64,000 bases of DNA, taken from the NCBI RefSeq assembly GCF_002007235.1, contig NZ_MUHW01000003.1:119365-183364 (forward strand), in the 5' to 3' direction. The position numbers and the translations under genes were made by a program. Positions 10,109 through 17,990 of this stretch are shown one piece after another. The first letter of the stretch is position 1; every line of letters begins with the position of its first letter. The DNA comes from Oribacterium sp. C9 (lineage in GTDB: Bacteria; Bacillota; Clostridia; Lachnospirales; Lachnospiraceae). The notes under the pieces are model-generated. The model had not been told where the DNA came from. It saw only the letters and a program-made list of their open reading frames with translations, and did not search any database.

Positions 10109-10182
10109 GCGTGCGTAGCTCAGCTGGATAGAGCGTCTGGCTACGGACCAGAAGGTCGTGGGTTCGAATCCTGTCGCACGCA
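10109..10182 (+). tRNA. tRNA-Arg (anticodon ACG)
   Basis: Cloverleaf seen by eye: acceptor GCGTGCG pairs with CGCACGC, the D arm is GCTC..GAGC, the anticodon stem is TCTGG/CCAGA with loop CTACGGA (anticodon ACG at 10143-10145), and the T loop is TTCGAAT. Discriminator A is at 10182; CCA is not encoded. It is a single-gene unit with its own promoter and terminator. Confidence 0.95.
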
Positions 10183-10187
10183 TATTT

Positions 10188-10219
10188 AAACCGGATCGCA
10201 TTTGCGATTCGGTTTTTTT
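10188..10219 (+). terminator. tRNA-Arg terminator
   Basis: A 13-bp stem (10188-10200 with 10203-10215, one G-U pair) with a TT loop and a run of seven T, starting 6 nt after the tRNA. Confidence 0.9.
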
Positions 10220-10265
10220 GTACCATATAAAACATATCTCATTGTTTCTTATAAAGAACGCACCC

Positions 10266-10829
10266 TTAGAAATGGTCATGTTCTCTCTTACGTCTCTTTA
10301 TTTCTTCCTTCAGATATGTAAATGCCTTTTCTTCTCCTTCATCTTTCAGCATCATCAGAAGCTCTATAAGCTCTTTCTTCGTATCAGGATGAAGCAGAGT
10401 CGTATCCTTTGTGGGCTCAAAATACTCCCACGCTACCCCATCGTGGTAGTCCTTCCCCTTGTACACCTTTGCGGCAGCCACTCTGTCGCAGAACATCTCT
10501 GCCACATATCTGTATGGCATCCTGCAGCCGATCATGGTCCCCTTCTTATCCAGATCATAATCGCACCAATATTCAAAATGATGCTTGTTTCTCCCCTTGT
10601 GATGTAGCCAAGCCTCAGATACACCTGTTTTCAGACGTTCCTCTGTATTAGGGCTCTTATCTCCCTGATAGTACATGATACCTGTCTTGAACTCTATCCA
10701 TGAATATTTAGAAAGGTCATGCAGGATTCCCTGGCTGTAAAGTCCTACCCTGAAACAATTCTTGAGTACCTCCCATTTATGTCTGTTTATAGTTTTAAAA
10801 TGCTTAACAGCATTGATTATGTAGTTCAT
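10266..10829 (-). CDS. DUF5662 family protein
   Basis: 187-residue soluble protein that I recognise as the DUF5662 family, common in Clostridia and their phages. The function is not established. An HD-like pair occurs in LHDLSKYS near residue 37, followed by a His-rich stretch around 75-85 (LHHKGRNKHHFEYW), which suggests a metal-dependent phosphohydrolase-like fold, by inference. A longer frame reaches 10940, but the start at 10829 has AAAGGAG at good spacing and begins MNYIINAVKHF. It ends in a charged tail rich in Lys and Arg. It stands between tRNA-Arg and a hypothetical gene on the same strand. Confidence 0.75.
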   Translation of the reverse strand: MNYIINAVKHFKTINRHKWEVLKNCFRVGLYSQGILHDLSKYSWIEFKTGIMYYQGDKSPNTEERLKTGVSEAWLHHKGRNKHHFEYWCDYDLDKKGTMIGCRMPYRYVAEMFCDRVAAAKVYKGKDYHDGVAWEYFEPTKDTTLLHPDTKKELIELLMMLKDEGEEKAFTYLKEEIKRRKREHDHF

Positions 10830-10915
10830 AAACCGCGCTCCTTTGATGCTAATGCTTAAATAATAGCACAGCTGCTCTTCAATGTTCATATAGTAAATAC
10901 TGACTAAAATAAAAA

Positions 10916-10946
10916 AGACCGGCAGAAGTACAACTCCCACCGGTTT
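10916..10946 (-). terminator. Terminator downstream of the 10968 gene
   Basis: A 7-bp stem, 10916-10922 with 10940-10946, followed on the minus strand by a run of six T. It lies about 20 bp past the stop of the hypothetical gene at 10968. Confidence 0.65.
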
Positions 10947-10967
10947 CTCTATATTGAATCACGTATA

Positions 10968-11291
10968 TCAGAATTCATTCAGCAGCATCTGATTTGCTTT
11001 CTTATGATCTCCGAGATCTATGAAATATCCATAAAGGAAATCTCTCTGCCTTGATGTTAACGGACGAATATGTGTTGCGGAAATGTTGTTTCTCCCGGGA
11101 TTATGCAGCAAACAATAGCCTTTATCACAGAGAAAATCACGTTCATTAGCACAATATCTCTCACAGAACTCATGGTACCAGCCGTTTTTGTTGATTATCT
11201 CAACGGCTCCTTCAGTGTGTTCTCCCCACTCATAAGGAGTAAAGGTTCCATCAGGTGAAATCCATCCAAGAATTGCTCTCGCTTCGCCCAT
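10968..11291 (-). CDS. Hypothetical protein, 107 aa
   Basis: I do not recognise the family. The start at 11291 (MGEARAILGWIS) is chosen because GGAGG lies 7 nt upstream; an ATG 27 bp further up has no such site. The N-terminal part has ILGWISPDGTFTPYEWGEHT. A cysteine-rich middle follows (CERYCANERDFLCDKGYCLL), then HIRPLTSRQRDFLYGYFIDLG, an amphipathic helix-like end. Four cysteines close together could bind a metal. It has its own terminator and is probably a single-gene unit. Confidence 0.65.
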   Translation of the reverse strand: MGEARAILGWISPDGTFTPYEWGEHTEGAVEIINKNGWYHEFCERYCANERDFLCDKGYCLLHNPGRNNISATHIRPLTSRQRDFLYGYFIDLGDHKKANQMLLNEF

Positions 11292-11482
11292 AACATGCCC
11301 TCCTTTTGGGTTATCCATGACATATTTTTCATATGCAGGACCTCAGGAAGTGAGGAAATAGCGCCCCACTTAATTCATTATGACTCTTTATAACTCCTAT
11401 CTGATTTCCATGACCGGAAATATTTGTTGATTCCATAATAACAAATATATAAGTCCCTCTTTATTAAATTTTGATAAAAAAA

Positions 11483-11526
11483 GAAGCATTTCATCGACTT
11501 CAAAATCGAAACCAATGAAATGCTTC
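11483..11526 (-). terminator. Terminator of the 65-aa gene
   Basis: A 12-bp perfect stem (11483-11494 with 11515-11526), flanked by A and T runs. On the minus strand it ends with seven T, about 17 bp past the stop of the small gene. Confidence 0.85.
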
Positions 11527-11542
11527 TTTTTATGTCCCTCAT

Positions 11543-11740
11543 TTATTTAGAGACTTCCGACCAAGATCCCTTCATGCCTACACTTCCGAACTGGCAAGGA
11601 TTTACCTTTGAATAAAAATGCTGCTTTCCGCTGTCATCAATAACTGATACGCAGAACTGGTTTACATCTTCAACCTCATACATCTTTCCGTTTGTAAGTC
11701 CATTGGCAAAGCTTGAACCTTTGTACAGTAGTCTTGTCAT
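11543..11740 (-). CDS. Small hypothetical protein, 65 aa
   Basis: I cannot name the family, but several features support a real gene. It has a sigma-A-like promoter upstream (11793-11820), an AAGGAG site about 11 nt before the ATG, a strong terminator directly after it, and a composition like a small soluble beta-rich protein (MTRLLYKGSSFANGLTNGK..). Residues YKGSS..GLTNGKMYEV resemble short SH3-like or phage-type proteins. That resemblance is impressionistic. Confidence 0.6.
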   Translation of the reverse strand: MTRLLYKGSSFANGLTNGKMYEVEDVNQFCVSVIDDSGKQHFYSKVNPCQFGSVGMKGSWSEVSK

Positions 11741-11792
11741 TATTCTCTACTCTCCTTAAAGCATAAATTGTTTTTCCCCAAAAACATGGTTG

Positions 11793-11820
11793 ATTATAGC
11801 ATTTATATTTATTAATGCAA
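11793..11820 (-). promoter_or_regulatory. Promoter of the 65-aa gene
   Basis: Minus strand TTGCAT (11815-11820), 16-bp spacer, TATAAT (11793-11798), about 45 nt upstream of the start region. The rest of the AT-rich 11741-12149 stretch shows only this promoter and the terminator at 12086-12126; I see no other gene or repeat there. Confidence 0.6.
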
Positions 11821-12085
11821 ACATAAAATAAATTTAATTCCTTTTTGATATACCTGGCCCCGATATGGCACACATACCCATATATTTCCATTAATTGAAA
11901 TATTTTTCCAATCAGTCATTTCCATTTATTTTAAATAATGCTCAAAGTTTGTTAAATCATTTTCAATCATAAACAGTCAAATTATTTCATTTTAAATCGC
12001 TTTCATGATCACATAACCATAAAAGTGTTGATTTGCTCTGAATGATAGCTTTTTCATAATACCAATTAAATTTATCATTAAAATA

Positions 12086-12126
12086 AAACCGTTTTAATAA
12101 ATTCGCGAAATTTACTAAAACGGTTT
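12086..12126 (-). terminator. Terminator of the EAL protein gene
   Basis: An 11-bp stem, AAACCGTTTTA paired with TAAAACGGTTT, with a loop of about 19 nt and a T-rich stretch following on the minus strand. It lies 24 bp past the stop at 12150. Confidence 0.75.
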
Positions 12127-12149
12127 CATTACTTCTGATTATATTAAAA

Positions 12150-15100
12150 TCACTTTTTTTCCTTATGTCCTCTCATTTCTTCATCCACAACATCGCAGAT
12201 AACAAAGCAGGCATTAGGCTCCTCCGTTGGAGATGCAGTAAACTTCAGCCAGTGGTGAGTAGCACCATCATACAGTGTAGCCTTTACCAGCTCCCCCTTG
12301 CATGCTCGATAGGTCAGATCTATCCAGCTTTTATCCGTCTGCGGGAAGGTCTCCAGATACCCCTGCCCCAAAAGCTCATTTCTGGTTTTTCCAGTCATTT
12401 CGCAATAAGCATTATTGACAAAGATGAATATCATATCCACAGCCTTCTCACCGCTCTTATCCATTCTCGGTCTGACCATGGTACCGGCAAGCGGTATATC
12501 AGTGTACGGATCCGGTATTGTTTCGTCTCCTAAAGCAAGCTTCTCGCCATTGAAGCGTCTTGCCTTACGTATACGGTTGTTTGCCAGCTCCATAAGATTC
12601 TGATATGATTCTGTCTCTGTACCGCTCGCCATACCGCATCGAGGCACCAATCGACATTCTCTTCCATCTATCTCGGTTATTTCACTTATCCTGGATCTGC
12701 ATTCATTTATACAGCCAAATACCACATCTATAGAACGACCTCTCTCGCATATTCCAAAATGAGAACCCTCATTTCTCGATATAGCCGCTGTATTGCTGAA
12801 TGTACCTTTAATTATGGCAGAAAGCTTTTTAAGAAGCTTCATGGCTACTTCACCGCCATAGTCAACCAGAACATCTGTGTACCCGTCAACCTTTAAGGAA
12901 ATATACGTATAGTTCTCTCCGTTTGTACGGAAATTGTTATCAAGCTCCGTAAGTGCCCCTATAAGTCCCTGCAGATTCATGAGTCCGGTAACAGGATCTA
13001 CAAACCTGGCATCTCTGTTAGGACCGTCTGCTATCACGTCATAATCTGCATCCACCAAATATCCAACGAGACCAACGATATGATTGTCTCTATACACAGG
13101 TATCTTTGATGCTATGATATGATGCGTTACTCCGTCCACCACATTGATGGTTGTTGCATTTTGTATGGATTCACCCTTTGTAAGCACTCTGACCTCATCC
13201 GATTCGAACGGAACATCATTCAGATGCCAACCCACCTCTTCATCGGTCTTTCCGAGGAATTCTTCTCCGGTCTTAAATCCATAATAATCATAAAATGCCC
13301 TTGTCGCTCCAAGAAAACGTCTGTCCTTGTCCTTCCAGAACATCTTGAGATTGCTTTCATCCACCAAAGATTTCCATATGTAGCTTTCATCAGACTCTAT
13401 GTTATCGAGCTCTATATATCCGTATCTCAAAACCCTCTTAACGAAGTCTTTTTTACCTTCGGAATCCAGATTCTCTATGGCTGCCGGCTTGATGCAAAAA
13501 ACAAGCTTATCCTCTTCTGTCTTACTGCCGAAAAGCAGCATAAACTCCATCCAAAGATAATTACCGTCATCTCTTTTTACCAGGAAGAAGTCCGAAAAGA
13601 ATCCTCTTCCGGATTTTCTTATCTTACCAAGAATATAATCCTTTTGAGCAAATTCCTGCCACTTTTCGATCTCGTCCCTGTACAGTCTTTCCTTTACAGG
13701 CACGTTGCAAAAGACATCATCGCCTCCGATCACATCTCCTTCAGACTCTCCCTCCATGTCGCTTACAACAACAGTACGGAGATTGTTTTTCAGATCCAGA
13801 ACATATATACACTCATATACAGAACCGAGATTTCTGATTATACTGTCAGTCTCCTCAGATGCCCTTATACGGTTATATATCTTCCCGTCAAGAACCGCTG
13901 AAAGAATCACGCCCTTCCTTGATTTCGCCACCAGAGTAAACGAAAAATGCAGATATCTACCTCTGAAAAGAAAAGACATCGATTCTCTTTTCTCGCTTTT
14001 TACAGCATTGTCAGCCAGGCTTCTGAACCTCGAGCTGTATGTACTGTCCTCCGAATTCATTATGGTATCAATGTATTCGTCCAGCACATCATCTTCGCCT
14101 TCTGTAGGCAATTCCGCAAGGTACAGATCATTCCTGAATATCATCTCAAACCTGCTTCCTTCATAGAAGAACAGCGCAAGCGGACTGTCAGAAACAACAT
14201 CTATAAGCCCTATTTTCTGATAAAGTGTGTAATCCTCTCTGGTCTCATAAGCTATCTTGTTTTCCCGAAGGCCATCTATCGTTTTTGAAAGCGGCATAGG
14301 CTTTCCGAAATAGTATCCCTGTATACGCTCGCAGCCTATTCCTCTTAGAAACTCAACATGTTCTCTGGTTTCCACTCCCTCGGCGAGTGTATGGATTCCC
14401 AGACTTTTCGCCATCCTTACAGCCATGGTAACGATAGTCTTGGATTTCTCATTGAAATTCTTGAGAAATCCCATATCTATCTTTATTTCATCAAAGTCAA
14501 AATCCTTCAATATGTTCAGGGATGAATAACCGCTTCCGAAATCATCCATCAGAACCTCAAAACCCGCTTTATGGAATCTGTCTATAGCGTTTCTCATGGC
14601 TTCACTGTCAGATATGACTGAAGTTTCCGTGAGCTCGATGGCTATGAGATTTCGCCTTACTCCGTGAGCGTCACAGGTCGAAGCTATGATCTCCACGGGA
14701 TCACAGTGTTCAAAATCCGAACGGGAAATGTTTATGGAAACGGGCACAACATTAGTACCCTGTCTGATCCGCTGCTGGAGCATGGATATAACTCTTTGAG
14801 CGATATATATGTCGAGCTTATACGAAAGATCACTCTCCTCCAAAACAGGAATGAACTGAGACGGAGGGATCATGCCAAGCTCCGGATCATCCCATCTTGC
14901 CAGCGCTTCAACACTGCACAGCTTTCCTGAAAATGCTCTGATTATAGGTTGATAATACGGTTCTATCCAACCTTCTGAGATGGCTCTTTCTATGTTAGAT
15001 AAGATATAGCTTTTCTGTGTCACCCCGGTATCTGCTATAGCGATCGGAAAATTGATGAACACGTTAAACAAAGGACCTTCGCTCTGACTCAAATAGTATC

Positions 15101-15446
15101 TCCCGTGAGCAACAACGTTTTTTATGGTCCCTTTTTTTGATATGATCCTGAACTCTATCTTCGAATATTCATCTCCTGTCTGTGATATCTGTCTGCGTAT
15201 ATTCTTTTTAACTGTTTCGTAATCATCCGGATGGATCACATCCTTAAAAGAGCCTCCGGCATACTCCAGAAACTCCTCTTTACTTTCACAATCAAATTCA
15301 TCGATCAGGATATCATTTACAAAGACTATCTCTTCTTTATTCCAGTCCGCCTTATGTATGATGAGACCTCCCGGAATAGCCTTTATGGCATCCATCATAT
15401 ATGGTTTAGAATATTCTCTTATTGATACAATATTTTCCGCCCGCAT
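12150..15446 (-). CDS. PAS-EAL-PAS-degenerate GGDEF-PAS signalling protein
   Basis: 1098-residue cytoplasmic signalling protein with no clear membrane segment. Domain order: N-terminal PAS (about 20-135); EAL phosphodiesterase (about 150-395) with E of SVEAL at 180, NISRSDF, ELTETS, DDFGSGYSS, KIDMGF and AEGVE, all the usual catalytic and loop-6 residues; a middle sensory stretch with PAS-like folds (about 420-780); a GGDEF-type domain (DPVTGLMNLQGL onward) whose signature is NEGSHFG rather than GGDEF; and a C-terminal PAS. It should therefore hydrolyse cyclic di-GMP and not make it; the degenerate GGDEF may bind GTP as a regulator. A GGAG site lies 10 nt before the ATG. It is monocistronic. 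Confidence 0.88.
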   Translation of the reverse strand: MRAENIVSIREYSKPYMMDAIKAIPGGLIIHKADWNKEEIVFVNDILIDEFDCESKEEFLEYAGGSFKDVIHPDDYETVKKNIRRQISQTGDEYSKIEFRIISKKGTIKNVVAHGRYYLSQSEGPLFNVFINFPIAIADTGVTQKSYILSNIERAISEGWIEPYYQPIIRAFSGKLCSVEALARWDDPELGMIPPSQFIPVLEESDLSYKLDIYIAQRVISMLQQRIRQGTNVVPVSINISRSDFEHCDPVEIIASTCDAHGVRRNLIAIELTETSVISDSEAMRNAIDRFHKAGFEVLMDDFGSGYSSLNILKDFDFDEIKIDMGFLKNFNEKSKTIVTMAVRMAKSLGIHTLAEGVETREHVEFLRGIGCERIQGYYFGKPMPLSKTIDGLRENKIAYETREDYTLYQKIGLIDVVSDSPLALFFYEGSRFEMIFRNDLYLAELPTEGEDDVLDEYIDTIMNSEDSTYSSRFRSLADNAVKSEKRESMSFLFRGRYLHFSFTLVAKSRKGVILSAVLDGKIYNRIRASEETDSIIRNLGSVYECIYVLDLKNNLRTVVVSDMEGESEGDVIGGDDVFCNVPVKERLYRDEIEKWQEFAQKDYILGKIRKSGRGFFSDFFLVKRDDGNYLWMEFMLLFGSKTEEDKLVFCIKPAAIENLDSEGKKDFVKRVLRYGYIELDNIESDESYIWKSLVDESNLKMFWKDKDRRFLGATRAFYDYYGFKTGEEFLGKTDEEVGWHLNDVPFESDEVRVLTKGESIQNATTINVVDGVTHHIIASKIPVYRDNHIVGLVGYLVDADYDVIADGPNRDARFVDPVTGLMNLQGLIGALTELDNNFRTNGENYTYISLKVDGYTDVLVDYGGEVAMKLLKKLSAIIKGTFSNTAAISRNEGSHFGICERGRSIDVVFGCINECRSRISEITEIDGRECRLVPRCGMASGTETESYQNLMELANNRIRKARRFNGEKLALGDETIPDPYTDIPLAGTMVRPRMDKSGEKAVDMIFIFVNNAYCEMTGKTRNELLGQGYLETFPQTDKSWIDLTYRACKGELVKATLYDGATHHWLKFTASPTEEPNACFVICDVVDEEMRGHKEKK

Positions 15447-15568
15447 ACCGAAAAAACTCCACTTATGTCTCCCAGCAAATCCATGGTTTCAACTGTTCTA
15501 TCGGCACTAATCCTGCAATTAATAAATGCGACTCTTTTGTTTAATTCACTTTTAAGAATAACAAAAAA

Positions 15569-15590
15569 GGCCCGTGCCAAAGCACAAGCC
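15569..15590 (-). terminator. tRNA-Ser terminator
   Basis: A 9-bp stem with two G-U pairs (15569-15577 with 15582-15590), 4-nt loop, then six T on the minus strand, 8 nt past the tRNA 3' end. Confidence 0.85.
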
Positions 15591-15598
15591 TCATTTAG

Positions 15599-15684
15599 CG
15601 CAGAGGGTGGGGTTCGAACCCACGTGCCCTTGCGGACAAACGGTTTTCAAGACCGCCTCGTTATGACCACTTCGATACCTCTGC
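15599..15684 (-). tRNA. tRNA-Ser (anticodon TGA)
   Basis: 86-nt class II tRNA with a long variable arm. Acceptor GCAGAGG pairs with CCTCTGC, the anticodon stem CGGTC-type encloses loop CTTGAAA (anticodon TGA), and the T loop is TTCGAAC. Discriminator G; CCA is not encoded. Single-gene unit. Confidence 0.95.
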
Positions 15685-15719
15685 ATATTCATTTGTGTCG
15701 CTGTTTCAGCGACTTGTAT

Positions 15720-15748
15720 AATATACTCATTTTACTCTTCCAAGTCAA
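15720..15748 (-). promoter_or_regulatory. tRNA-Ser promoter, with leader hairpin at 15697-15713
   Basis: Minus strand TTGACT (15743-15748), 17-bp spacer, TATATT (15720-15725). Between promoter and tRNA is a perfect 7-bp hairpin, GTCGCTG-AAA-CAGCGAC, in the 5' leader, possibly an RNase processing signal. Confidence 0.65.
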
Positions 15749-15816
15749 GAACTTTTTGATTTTTTCTCTTTGCTGTTCCGCATCTCGATAAATCCTAAGA
15801 AACCCAACATAAAACA

Positions 15817-15838
15817 ATCCCCGCATTGCTGCGGGGAT
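15817..15838 (-). terminator. Glycosyltransferase gene terminator
   Basis: A perfect 9-bp stem (15817-15825 with 15830-15838) with a TTGC loop and a T-rich tract after it on the minus strand, 7 bp past the stop. Confidence 0.8.
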
Positions 15839-15844
15839 AAAATA

Positions 15845-16864
15845 TCAGTTGAATCCGTAGAATTTCTGAGCTAGCTTATAGCACATGATAGTGAGCTTAT
15901 TTCCCGCCTTGGTATTGAAATTCATACCCTGTCCGAGGAATGAAGCCCTCATACGGAGCCATACAGGGAAGTTGGTCTCTCTGATATGATTCCAAAGCTC
16001 CTTTTTCTTCTCCATATTCTCAGGAAGACCTGACTTTATGGCAAGAACAGATGAAATTGTGGTTATGATCTGAAGATAGCTGAACATGTACTTACGGAGC
16101 TTTCTGCTGGTAAGCTTGTTAATGTCACAGCACTCAAGCATGATACGGTTTACCTTGAGCTGCTGGTCTATACGTCCTATCATGACCGTCTCATTGACAG
16201 ACTGGTCATCACGACCGATGAAGTAATGATACAGATTGATGTTCATATAATACATTGACTTAACGGATGGCAGCGGCTGATATACGAAGATATTGTCTAC
16301 ATAGAAGGTATGCTTGGGAAGCTCAAGCTTACAGTCTCTCAGCATCTGGGTACGATAGATAACTGAATGCATCAGTATATACTGTCCGATATGGAAATGC
16401 TTCACATCCTTCCATGAGAACACCTGATCCTGCGGAAGAGCAGTAGTGTATCTCATCACCTTTTTATGAGTCTGGCCAACCTTATCATAGATAAAGTTGC
16501 AGACAAACATATCTACTGAATTCCCCTCCATAACAAGAGAACGAAGCTGTGAAAGAACTTTAGGAAGTGCATCCGCATCAAGCCAGTCATCGGAGTCTAC
16601 TACCTTGAAATAAAGACCTGTAGCGTTCTTCAGACCGGTGTTTACAGCCTCTCCGTGCCCGCCATTCTCCTGATGCACAGCCTTTACGATTCCCGGATAC
16701 TTCGCTTCATATTCCTTTGCTATTTCAAAGGTATTATCCTTCTGAGAACCGTCATCCACAACGATGATCTCTACCTCCGGTCCTCCCGAAAGTATGGACT
16801 CAATGCACTTTCCCATGTATGCTGCGGAATTGTAGCATGGGATAGCAAAACTAACTAATTTCAT
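15845..16864 (-). CDS. Family 2 glycosyltransferase
   Basis: 339-residue GT-A fold enzyme that moves a sugar from a nucleotide donor onto an unknown acceptor. The N-terminus has SFAIPCYNSAAYMGKCI, VVDDGS at about 36-40 and the metal-binding DSDDW motif at 90-94. HQENGGHGEAVNTGL is the usual acceptor-side loop. The C-terminal third is less conserved and may bind membrane or acceptor; no clear transmembrane helix. GAGG lies 7 nt before the ATG, and the gene has its own terminator. No cell-surface polysaccharide genes are adjacent, so the product is not deducible; teichoic-acid-like or glycolipid synthesis are typical for such stand-alone genes. Confidence 0.85.
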   Translation of the reverse strand: MKLVSFAIPCYNSAAYMGKCIESILSGGPEVEIIVVDDGSQKDNTFEIAKEYEAKYPGIVKAVHQENGGHGEAVNTGLKNATGLYFKVVDSDDWLDADALPKVLSQLRSLVMEGNSVDMFVCNFIYDKVGQTHKKVMRYTTALPQDQVFSWKDVKHFHIGQYILMHSVIYRTQMLRDCKLELPKHTFYVDNIFVYQPLPSVKSMYYMNINLYHYFIGRDDQSVNETVMIGRIDQQLKVNRIMLECCDINKLTSRKLRKYMFSYLQIITTISSVLAIKSGLPENMEKKKELWNHIRETNFPVWLRMRASFLGQGMNFNTKAGNKLTIMCYKLAQKFYGFN

Positions 16865-16973
16865 TTATTTTCCTCACATTTTTTCAGATTGCCTTATTGT
16901 CTCTTCAAGACGATCCTTGGATTTATACACAGTGCAGAACCGCACGCCCTGTATGAACATTATTTCTCGATAA

Positions 16974-17012
16974 AAAAAGCCACGTGGAAATTTTAACCCC
17001 ACGTGGCTTTTT
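16974..17012. terminator. Bidirectional terminator after the carbamate kinase gene
   Basis: A perfect 14-bp stem, 16974-16987 with 16999-17012, including A and T runs on both flanks, with an 11-nt loop. It lies 25 bp past the stop of the carbamate kinase gene, ending the car transcription unit on the minus strand. Confidence 0.9.
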
Positions 17013-17037
17013 ATTCAAGTTTATTTATTTACACTCA

Positions 17038-17973
17038 TCATGCGATGGTAGTGCCAGCCAGTCCAGCTACCGCCTTCTCTGCCAGCTCCATGGAAGTGAT
17101 GATGGCACGTCTGCCGTTTCCGGCCTCTACAAAGTCGATTCCGGCTTCTACCTTTGGCTGCATGGACTTGAACTCAAAGTGACCGTCCTTTATGTACTGT
17201 CTTGCCTCATCTATGGACATCTTGCCGAGAGGTTTTTCATCAGGCTGTCCGAAATTGAGTGATACCTGATCCACAGCTGTTGTGATGAGCAGTACATCTG
17301 CATCGATCTCCTTCGCGAGAAGTCCTGCTGTTCTGTCCTTCTCTATGACCGCTGCAGCGCCCTTCAGATTATTGCCCTGTCTAAGCACGGGTATTCCGCC
17401 GCCGCCACAGGCTATTACCACCTGATCCGCATCAAGAAGAGCCTTTATGGCATCGATCTCAACGATAGACTTTGGTACAGGAGCTGGAACTATACGCTGG
17501 AACTTTCCTTCCGAGATCATGACAACATGATTACCGTTATCCTCTTCTCTCTTGGCCTCTTCAGCGTTCATGATCTTTCCGACCTTCTTGATGGGATTAT
17601 AAAAGCTCTCATCATAAGGATCCACCAGCACCTGTGTAAGAACTGTAGAAGCAGATTTATAGATTCCTCTCTTAACAAGCTCAGCTCTTACAGAGTTCTG
17701 AAGATCATAACCGATCATGCCCTGACTCATGGCAGAACATACACTGAGCGGTGTAGTCACATACTGATCAGGAAGCTCATCAGAGAGATTCTTCATTGCA
17801 GTGTGTATCATACCTACCTGTGGAGCATTTGAGAAGACCAATGCCACCTGATAGCCGTTCTCAACAAAGTCAGCGATCATGACCGCAGTTTTCTCTGTCG
17901 CAGCCTTTAACTCAGGAAGTGTAAAGCCCAGATCCTTGTGTCCGAGGGCGATAACCATACGCTTCTTACTCAT
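17038..17973 (-). CDS. arcC: Divergent carbamate kinase
   Basis: Amino-acid-kinase-fold enzyme of the carbamate kinase family (carbamoyl phosphate + ADP to carbamate + ATP), 311 residues. Family features include SQGMIGYDLQ near 85, VVIACGGGGIPV near 190, the EKDRTAGLLA segment near 212 and TAVDQVSLNFG near 237. The N-terminal loop reads ALGHKDLG where family members normally have ALGGNAL, and DRTAGLLA replaces the more usual DKDxAS..LA, so it is an outlying member. The ATG at 17979 is only 3 nt from GGAGG; the ATG at 17973 has 9-nt spacing and is preferred. It sits 17 bp downstream of carB, so its substrate is made by the neighbouring genes. Confidence 0.8.
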   Translation of the reverse strand: MSKKRMVIALGHKDLGFTLPELKAATEKTAVMIADFVENGYQVALVFSNAPQVGMIHTAMKNLSDELPDQYVTTPLSVCSAMSQGMIGYDLQNSVRAELVKRGIYKSASTVLTQVLVDPYDESFYNPIKKVGKIMNAEEAKREEDNGNHVVMISEGKFQRIVPAPVPKSIVEIDAIKALLDADQVVIACGGGGIPVLRQGNNLKGAAAVIEKDRTAGLLAKEIDADVLLITTAVDQVSLNFGQPDEKPLGKMSIDEARQYIKDGHFEFKSMQPKVEAGIDFVEAGNGRRAIITSMELAEKAVAGLAGTTIA

Positions 17974-17990
17974 GTTCATTTTCCTCCCTA

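Noticed and set aside
9740..10235. Minus-strand ORFs covering the Rrf2 gene end and tRNA-Arg
   Set aside because: They run over a certain tRNA gene and the Rrf2 frame; no start signal.
13119..13901. 260-codon plus-strand ORF opposite the EAL gene
   Set aside because: Antisense shadow of a conserved multidomain gene; sequence looks like random translation.
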